Assembly (NCBI RefSeq): GCF_022747945.1
Contig: NZ_JALDST010000001.1
Location: 6,076,001-6,140,000, forward strand
DNA from: Micromonospora sp. R77
Lineage (GTDB): Bacteria > Actinomycetota > Actinomycetes > Mycobacteriales > Micromonosporaceae
Reading direction: 5' to 3'
DNA: 64,000 bases
How positions within the stretch are numbered: the first letter of the stretch is position 1; the number at the start of each line of letters is the position of its first letter. Under the pieces are notes generated by a model. The model worked only from the letters and a program-made list of their open reading frames with translations. It did not search any database and was not told the origin of the DNA. Position numbers and translations under genes: made by a program. Below are positions 58,989 to 64,000 of the stretch, one piece after another.

Positions 58989-61976
58989 ATGGACGCCGGA
59001 CTTCCGGGTAACGCCGTGGCCGATGTGGTTTTCCGGATGCTCGGGCCCATGGAAATCGGTCCCGATGACGCGCCGGTACGCATCCCCCCGGGCCGTCAGC
59101 AGGTGATCCTGGCCGCGCTGCTGCTCGACGTCAACCGGGTCGTCAGCGTGAACTCCCTGATCGACGCGGTATGGGCCGATCGGCCACCGGTGACCGCGCG
59201 CAGCCAGGTCCAGATCTGCGTGTCGGCCCTGCGCGCCACGCTGGCCACGATCGGTCTGACGGACGTCATCGTCACCCAGCCCCCGGGCTACCTCCTGCGA
59301 GTTCCCGAGGACAGCGTCGACATCTGCGTATTCCGTGGTCTGGTGGCCCAGGCCGTCGACGCCAAGCGCTCCGGCCTGCTCACCGAGGCTGCGGAACTGC
59401 TGCGCCGCGCGTTGGCGTTGTGGCGCGGGCCGGCGCTCGGCGGGGACGTCAGCGAGTCGCTACCCGCCCGGGCGGTGCCCCTCGGCGAGGAACGCCTCAG
59501 CGCCATGGAGGAATGCATCGACGTCGAGCTCCAGCTCGGCCGTCATCACCGGTTGGCCGCGGAGCTCGGAGGTCTGGTAGCTGCTCATCCGCTACGGGAA
59601 CGGCTGCGCGGTCAGCTCATGGTCGCCCTGTACCGGTCCGGTCGGTCGGCCGAGGCCCTGGAGGCATATCGCGCCGGGCGGCGGATCACCGTCGACGAGT
59701 TGGGTATCGAGCCGGGTGAGCAGCTACGCCGGTTGGAGACCGCGATCCTGGCCGAGGACCCGTCGCTGCGCCTGACGCCTGCGGAGGCGGGCCCGCCCCG
59801 GACCGTCCCGCATCAACTCCCAGCGGACATCGCGGACTTCACCGGTCGAGACGCGCAGGTCGCCCAGATCATCTCGGTCATGGCCGAGCCGGACGACCGC
59901 GCGGTGCCGGTGGTGGTGATGGCGGGCAAGGCCGGGGTGGGCAAGACCGCGCTGGCGGTACACGCGGCCCACCGGCTCGCCCGCGACCGGTTCCCGGACG
60001 GGCAGCTGTACTGCAGCCTGGCCGGGATGCAGCAGACCCCGGCGGACCCCGCGGAGGTGCTGGCCCGGTTCCTCCGGGCGTTGGGCCTGCCCGGTCCCAG
60101 CATCCCCGACGACCCCGGCGAACGGGCCGACCTCTACCGCACCCTGCTGGCGGACAAGCGCGTCCTGGTGGTGCTGGACGACGCCGCGACCGGTAACCAG
60201 ATCACCCCGCTGTTGCCGGGCAGCGACACGTGCGCGGTCCTCGTGACCAGCCGGGCCCGGCTCACCGACATCTCCGGGGCACAACTGGTCGATGTGGATG
60301 TGCTCAGCGCCGAGCCGGCGCTGACCCTGCTCACCCGCGTGGTCGGTGCCGAGCGTGTGGCGCGGGAGCCGACCGCGGCGCTCGCCCTGGTGCAGGTGGT
60401 CGGCGGCCTGCCGCTGGCGCTGCGCATCGTGTCCGCCCGGCTGGCCGCGCGGACCCACTGGTCGCTGGCGTCGATGGTGGGCCGGCTCGCCGATGAACGA
60501 CACCGTCTCGACGAGCTGGCGTACGGGGAGATGATGGTGCGCGCCAGCCTGACCCTCACCTACGACGGACTGGAGCAGCGGACCGCCCGCCTGTTCCGGC
60601 TGCTGGCGTTGGCGTCCCGGGACAGCGTGCCCCCGTGGGTCGCTGCCGCGCTGCTGGACGACGATCTGCGCCGGGCCAACGCGGAGCTGGACCTGCTGGT
60701 CGACACCCAGATGCTCGACGTGCGGGCGGTGGGTCTGGAGGCCGAGGGGCGGTACGCCTTCCACGACATCATCCGGCTCTACGCCCACGACCGGTTGGCC
60801 TCCGACGAGGATCCGGCCTCGGTCGCCGCCGCACGGATCCGCCTGCTCGGCGGGTGGCTGGCCCTCGCCGAGCAGGCGCACACGAGGCTCTACGGGGGTG
60901 ACTACACCGTCCTGCGGGGGACCGCTCCACGCTGGTGTCCACCGGGTGGCTTCCCGCCGGGGACGCTCGACGACCCGCTGCGCTGGCTCGACGACGAACG
61001 GCTGAACCTGTGCGCCGCGGTCGACGCCGCTGCCGCCGCGGGCATGGACGAGCTGAGCTGGGAGCTGGCGGTGAGCCTGGTGACCCTGTTCGAGGCGAAC
61101 CGGTACACCGAGGACTGGGAACGGACGCACGAGACGGCTCTGACGGCGGTACGCGCCGCGGGCAATCGGCGCGGTGAGGCGGCGCTGCTGTGCTCCCTCG
61201 GATCGCTGCACCTGAGCCGGGCCCGCTTCGGTGCCGCGCGGGCCGTGCTCACCCCCGCCCTGGACATGTTCACCGATCTCGGTGACACCCACGGTCTCGC
61301 GATGGTCTGGCGGAATCTGGCCTCGGTGGACTACCACGAGGGCGCTCAGGACCAGGCCGCGGCCGGATACGCCCGGGCGATCGCCGCCTTCCGCGAGGTC
61401 GGCGACAGCATCGGCCAGGCCCACGCGCTCAACCAGCTCGCCCGCATCGACCTGGACGTGGGTGAGTACGGACGAGCCATTGACAACCTGAACGCGGCGC
61501 TGGCGATCTGCCAGGATGTCGGCGGAACCCGGGTGGAGGCGCAGGTGCTGCACCGGCTGGGTACGGCGATGCGCCTGCAGGGGCGGGACACCGAGGCCGA
61601 GCTGGTCACCGAGACGGTCCTGGAAATGGTCCGCGGCAACCGGGACGTGTACGGAGAGGTCTACGCGCTGCACGCGCTCGGGGTGATCAAAGCCCGGCTG
61701 GGCAGGCAGGACGAGGCGGAGCAACTGCTGCGGGCGGCCATGGCGAGCGGGCGGAAGATCCTCCACCAGGTCGGCGTCGCCCGGGCCGGCTTGGACCTGG
61801 CGTTACTGGTCTCGGAGAAGGAACCGGACCACGCGATCGCGCTGGCGACCGAGGCGCTGCGTACCTTTGTCGATCGTGGCCTGCCGGCCTGGGAGGTCAA
61901 GGCCCGCGAGGCGCTGCGGTCACTGTCGGGGGAGCCGCCCGCCCCGCAGTCCGACCCTGAGGCGGGTCGCGCATAG
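58989..61976 (+). CDS. AfsR/SARP-family regulator (BTAD, NB-ARC, TPR)
   Basis: 995 residues from ATG 58989 (GGAGAAGAAAAGACGGGG upstream). Order: OmpR-type winged HTH (~14-100; FRMLGPMEIGPDDAPVRIPP, LIDAVWADRPPVTARSQVQI), bacterial transcriptional activation domain (~105-255; LRERLRGQLMVALYRSGRSA, TVDELGIEPGEQLRRLE), NB-ARC ATPase (~275-560; Walker A MAGKAGVGKTALAV, Walker B VLVVLDDAA, GGLPLALR), winged helix, then TPR repeats (~690-980; ALNQLARIDLDVGEYGRAID, ALHALGVIKARLGRQDEAEQ). Activators of this kind switch on antibiotic clusters; the glutamate mutase genes to the right are likely targets. A 51-residue exported peptide gene converges on its 3' end. Confidence 0.93.
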   Translation: MDAGLPGNAVADVVFRMLGPMEIGPDDAPVRIPPGRQQVILAALLLDVNRVVSVNSLIDAVWADRPPVTARSQVQICVSALRATLATIGLTDVIVTQPPGYLLRVPEDSVDICVFRGLVAQAVDAKRSGLLTEAAELLRRALALWRGPALGGDVSESLPARAVPLGEERLSAMEECIDVELQLGRHHRLAAELGGLVAAHPLRERLRGQLMVALYRSGRSAEALEAYRAGRRITVDELGIEPGEQLRRLETAILAEDPSLRLTPAEAGPPRTVPHQLPADIADFTGRDAQVAQIISVMAEPDDRAVPVVVMAGKAGVGKTALAVHAAHRLARDRFPDGQLYCSLAGMQQTPADPAEVLARFLRALGLPGPSIPDDPGERADLYRTLLADKRVLVVLDDAATGNQITPLLPGSDTCAVLVTSRARLTDISGAQLVDVDVLSAEPALTLLTRVVGAERVAREPTAALALVQVVGGLPLALRIVSARLAARTHWSLASMVGRLADERHRLDELAYGEMMVRASLTLTYDGLEQRTARLFRLLALASRDSVPPWVAAALLDDDLRRANAELDLLVDTQMLDVRAVGLEAEGRYAFHDIIRLYAHDRLASDEDPASVAAARIRLLGGWLALAEQAHTRLYGGDYTVLRGTAPRWCPPGGFPPGTLDDPLRWLDDERLNLCAAVDAAAAAGMDELSWELAVSLVTLFEANRYTEDWERTHETALTAVRAAGNRRGEAALLCSLGSLHLSRARFGAARAVLTPALDMFTDLGDTHGLAMVWRNLASVDYHEGAQDQAAAGYARAIAAFREVGDSIGQAHALNQLARIDLDVGEYGRAIDNLNAALAICQDVGGTRVEAQVLHRLGTAMRLQGRDTEAELVTETVLEMVRGNRDVYGEVYALHALGVIKARLGRQDEAEQLLRAAMASGRKILHQVGVARAGLDLALLVSEKEPDHAIALATEALRTFVDRGLPAWEVKAREALRSLSGEPPAPQSDPEAGRA

Positions 61977-61995
61977 CGTGTCCGGCCGGGTCGGG

Positions 61996-62151
61996 CTACT
62001 CCCACGGAGTGTCGATCATGACGACGGTGGTCGAGGTGCCCTGATCGGCCGAGGCGTGGCCGTCCGTGCCGTGGCCGGCTGCCGTCACCAGCCCGGTGAC
62101 GATGCCGGCGGCGAGCGTTGCGATAGCGATGGCCCGGCGGATGCTGCCCAT
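61996..62151 (-). CDS. Small exported-looking peptide (51 aa)
   Basis: ATG 62151 has AAGGAG 8 nt upstream, one of the better ribosome sites in the window. The peptide has a basic start (GSIRR), a hydrophobic stretch AIAIATLAAGIVTGLVTAAG, and a short polar tail ending TTVVMIDTPWE, i.e. a signal peptide plus about 25 residues. It faces the TPR regulator tail-to-tail (19-bp gap). Family unknown. It could be a secreted signal or a small membrane protein. Confidence 0.55.
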   Translation of the reverse strand: MGSIRRAIAIATLAAGIVTGLVTAAGHGTDGHASADQGTSTTVVMIDTPWE

Positions 62152-62332
62152 TTCTGACTCCTTCGACGGTTTTCCGGACCTGATCCCGATGTGGTCCGGG
62201 TTGACGCGATTGACGCTAGGGACCGGTGCTATCGGCCCCATATTGTCGGGCCGGGTGCCGGCGATGTTCGCCGGTGAACGGTGAGGACGTGGCAATAACC
62301 TGCCGATAGAACCTCCACCGACGATTGCCGGC

Positions 62333-62830
62333 ATGGGAAACCACGACGCCACGGCGGCCCCGGTCACGGCACGGCTCAACATCGTCATCAGTGGCGTGTC
62401 CTCCGACGCGCACACCTGGAACCTGGTGTTCCTCCAGCTCCTCCTCCAGGAGTGGGGCCACCGGGTGACCAACCTCGGCCCCTGCGTACCGGAGGCACTG
62501 CTCCTCGACGAGTGCGCACGTGCCACCCCCGACCTGGTGGTGGTCAGCAGCGTCAACGGACACGGATTCCACGACGGCCTGCGGCTGATCGGCGCGCTGC
62601 GGCAGCGTGCCGACACCGCGCGGCTGCCGGTGGTCATCGGCGGCAAGCTCGGCGTGACCGGTGAGCAGGGCGCCGCCGACCGGGTCGCCACACTCATCGC
62701 CGCCGGCTACGACGCGGTCTTCGGCGACGACATGGTCGGCGTTGCCGGTGAGGACGTGGACCCGTTCGCGGAAACCCTGCGGCTGTTCCGTTCCTTCGTC
62801 GATTCGCTGCCCGCGGCCGTGACATGCTGA
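62333..62830 (+). CDS. Glutamate/methylaspartate mutase small (cobalamin-binding) subunit-like
   Basis: 165 residues. B12-binding Rossmann fold: LNIVISGVSSDAHTWNLVFL holds the D-x-H of the DxHxxG motif (DAHTWN, Gly replaced by Asn), DLVVVSSVNGHGF gives the SxL-like turn, and LPVVIGGKLGV the GG motif. The next gene overlaps by 7 bp and encodes the large subunit, so both form the adenosylcobalamin-dependent mutase that converts glutamate to 3-methylaspartate. In actinomycete clusters this supplies beta-methylaspartate units. The start has no clear Shine-Dalgarno. Confidence 0.88.
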   Translation: MGNHDATAAPVTARLNIVISGVSSDAHTWNLVFLQLLLQEWGHRVTNLGPCVPEALLLDECARATPDLVVVSSVNGHGFHDGLRLIGALRQRADTARLPVVIGGKLGVTGEQGAADRVATLIAAGYDAVFGDDMVGVAGEDVDPFAETLRLFRSFVDSLPAAVTC

Positions 62831-64000
62831 CCGGTCCGACACCCGCTGCCGTCACCGACGTCGCCTTCGGGGACTTCGTCAGCCAGGCCGCCGCGTCCGG
62901 ACACCTGGTGGTGCAACCGCGCATGGGGTTCAGCGACCCGGAGCGGATGCGCGCCGGGCTGCACGCGGTACGTTCGGCGCCGGCTGTCACGGTCGGCACG
63001 CTGACCCTGGACAGCTACACCCGCGTCGGAGACCACCGGGCCGCCCGCGACGCCCTCGCCGCCGGCACCGACCTCAACGGCTACCCGCTGGTGGCGCACG
63101 ACCCGGCGACCACCCGTGCGGTGCTGCGTGACGTGCACGGACCCGAGTTTCCCGTCCAGGTACGGCACGGCTCAGCCGACCCCCGCCGGATCTTCACCGC
63201 CCTGCTCGACGTCGGCCTCCACAGCACCGAGGGCGGCCCGGTCTCCTACTGCCTGCCCTACGGCCGAACCCCGCTGCGCGAGTCGGTACGCAACTGGACC
63301 GAGTCGTGCCAGACGCTGGCCGCAGCCGCCGGTCGGGGCCCCGAACCGCACCTGGAGACATTCGGTGGCTGCCTGATGGGCCAGTTGTGCCCGCCGGGGC
63401 TGCTGGTCGCCATGAGCGTGCTCGAAGCGCTCTTCTTCCGCGCCCACGGACTGCGCAGCGTGTCGCTCAGCTACGCCCAGCAGACCGACACCGACCAGGA
63501 CGTCGCCGCGGTGCGGGCACTGCGCCGGCTCGCCGGGGAGTACCTGCCCGACCTGCAGTGGCACGTCGTCGTCTACACCTACATGGGCGTGTACCCGCGC
63601 AGCGTGCCCGGCGCGACCCGACTGCTGGAACTCGCGGCGGAGATGGCCGTACGTGCCGGCGCCGCCCGCCTGATCGTGAAGACCGCCGCCGAGGCGCACC
63701 GGATCCCGACGGTCCAGGAGAACGTGACCGCGCTGCGGGCTGCGGCCGCCGCCGCGGACCGGACGCGCCCCGACGTCGGCGCCGGTGGTTCTGCGAATGT
63801 GCTGCCCGGCGGCGGCGGTCCGGACGACCTCGTCGGCCAGGTGTACCGGGAGGCGAGCACCCTGATCGAGGCGACTCTGGCATTGCACGCCGACATCGGT
63901 CGGGCGCTGCTGTCGGCGTTCGCCCGTGGGCACCTGGACGTCCCCTACTGCCTGCACCCCGACAACGCCGGCCGCAGCGCCACCTTCATCGACGAGTGGG
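62824..64000 (+). CDS. Glutamate/methylaspartate mutase large (epsilon) subunit-like, partial
   Basis: The frame opens at ATG 62824, inside the end of the small-subunit gene, and runs off the right edge after 392 codons. Recognised by LVVQPRMGFSDPERMRAGL, VTVGTLTLDSYTRVGD, NGYPLVAHDP, VQVRHGSADPRRIFTALLDV, TEGGPVSYCLPYGRTPL, ETFGGCLMGQLCPPGLLVA and RLIVKTAAEAHRIPT, the TIM-barrel substrate-binding blocks of the GlmE/MutE family. Length in the family is about 480 residues, so roughly 80% is present. A Gly-rich loop near residue 320 (GAGGSANVLPGGGG) looks like a lineage-specific insertion. Paired with the small subunit and an upstream SARP regulator. Confidence 0.88.
   Translation, partial: MLTGPTPAAVTDVAFGDFVSQAAASGHLVVQPRMGFSDPERMRAGLHAVRSAPAVTVGTLTLDSYTRVGDHRAARDALAAGTDLNGYPLVAHDPATTRAVLRDVHGPEFPVQVRHGSADPRRIFTALLDVGLHSTEGGPVSYCLPYGRTPLRESVRNWTESCQTLAAAAGRGPEPHLETFGGCLMGQLCPPGLLVAMSVLEALFFRAHGLRSVSLSYAQQTDTDQDVAAVRALRRLAGEYLPDLQWHVVVYTYMGVYPRSVPGATRLLELAAEMAVRAGAARLIVKTAAEAHRIPTVQENVTALRAAAAAADRTRPDVGAGGSANVLPGGGGPDDLVGQVYREASTLIEATLALHADIGRALLSAFARGHLDVPYCLHPDNAGRSATFIDEW

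Noticed and set aside
59724..61766. 680-codon minus-strand frame opposite the SARP gene
   Set aside because: Gln/Arg/Pro-rich shadow; the plus strand shows contiguous BTAD, NB-ARC and TPR domains.
1..64000. CRISPR arrays, rRNA genes, complete tRNAs, replication origin
   Set aside because: No regularly spaced repeats, rRNA-like sequence, full tRNA cloverleaf or DnaA-box cluster was seen on either strand.

Overview
The window is high-GC actinobacterial DNA, most like Micromonosporaceae (a Micromonospora-type organism). The signs are very high GC with G/C-ending codons, frequent GTG starts, 4-bp ATGA/GTGA gene overlaps, an F420-type PPOX protein, LacI/CebR-type control of secreted plant-polymer hydrolases, and AfsR/SARP and LAL regulators. 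This assignment is inference; no rRNA or other phylogenetic marker is present.

Region 1 (1-17.6 kb) looks like a terpenoid biosynthetic gene cluster. It holds a geranylgeranyl-type polyprenyl diphosphate synthase and a coupled ispG-dxs-ispH operon that boosts the MEP pathway, followed by an SMR exporter and a PAP2 membrane phosphatase. It also holds five Rieske oxygenase paralogs, a pyruvate-phosphate-dikinase/rifampin-phosphotransferase-like protein cut by the left edge, a CX5R phosphatase, a giant LAL regulator and an 88-residue stand-alone LuxR helix-turn-helix protein. No terpene cyclase is visible, so it probably lies left of the window. The most striking feature is an adjacent, coupled pair of Rieske paralogs with complementary lesions. 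The gene at 16589-17596 has lost all four Rieske cluster ligands but keeps the mononuclear-iron motif. The gene at 15547-16584 keeps the Rieske ligands but has lost the D-x2-H-x4-H iron motif. Together they could form one heteromeric enzyme.

Region 2 (17.6-26 kb) is mixed: an intergenic stretch with a TetR-like remnant, an F420/PPOX protein, a TetR regulator with a doubtful N-terminus, an unknown protein, a ribosomal-protection (TetM/OtrA-like) GTPase with a probable leader peptide, a sirtuin, a YcxB-like membrane protein and a PAS-GAF protein.

Region 3 (26-47.2 kb) is a plant cell-wall utilisation locus. It encodes two secreted hydrolases with duplicated malectin-like modules (GH5 and a clan GH-A enzyme), a GH10 xylanase and three LacI regulators. 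Alongside is the uronate route uxaC - fructuronate reductase-like - mannonate dehydratase, and a seven-gene operon with an ABC sugar importer (no ATPase), two TIM-barrel isomerases, a Gfo/Idh/MocA oxidoreductase and a gluconokinase. Palindromic operators sit before each unit, and one operator sequence is shared by the two divergent uronate units. Strong hairpin terminators separate the hydrolase genes.

Region 4 (47.2-54.2 kb) starts with an XRE regulator/SDR pair and a HAD hydrolase, then becomes a decayed mobile-DNA zone. It contains frameshifted genes, a truncated transposase, a tRNA-Ala(UGC) 3' half that looks like an attachment-site scar, and a dihydrofolate-reductase-family gene cleanly split by an intact IS630-type element with a TA target duplication.

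Region 5 (54.2-64 kb) has a divergent adenylate-kinase-like protein, a TetR/FAD-monooxygenase pair, a DinB protein and an NTF2-like protein. It ends with an AfsR/SARP-NB-ARC-TPR regulator, a 51-residue exported-looking peptide and two glutamate (methylaspartate) mutase-type genes, the second cut by the right edge. This is probably the border of a second natural-product cluster that uses 3-methylaspartate.
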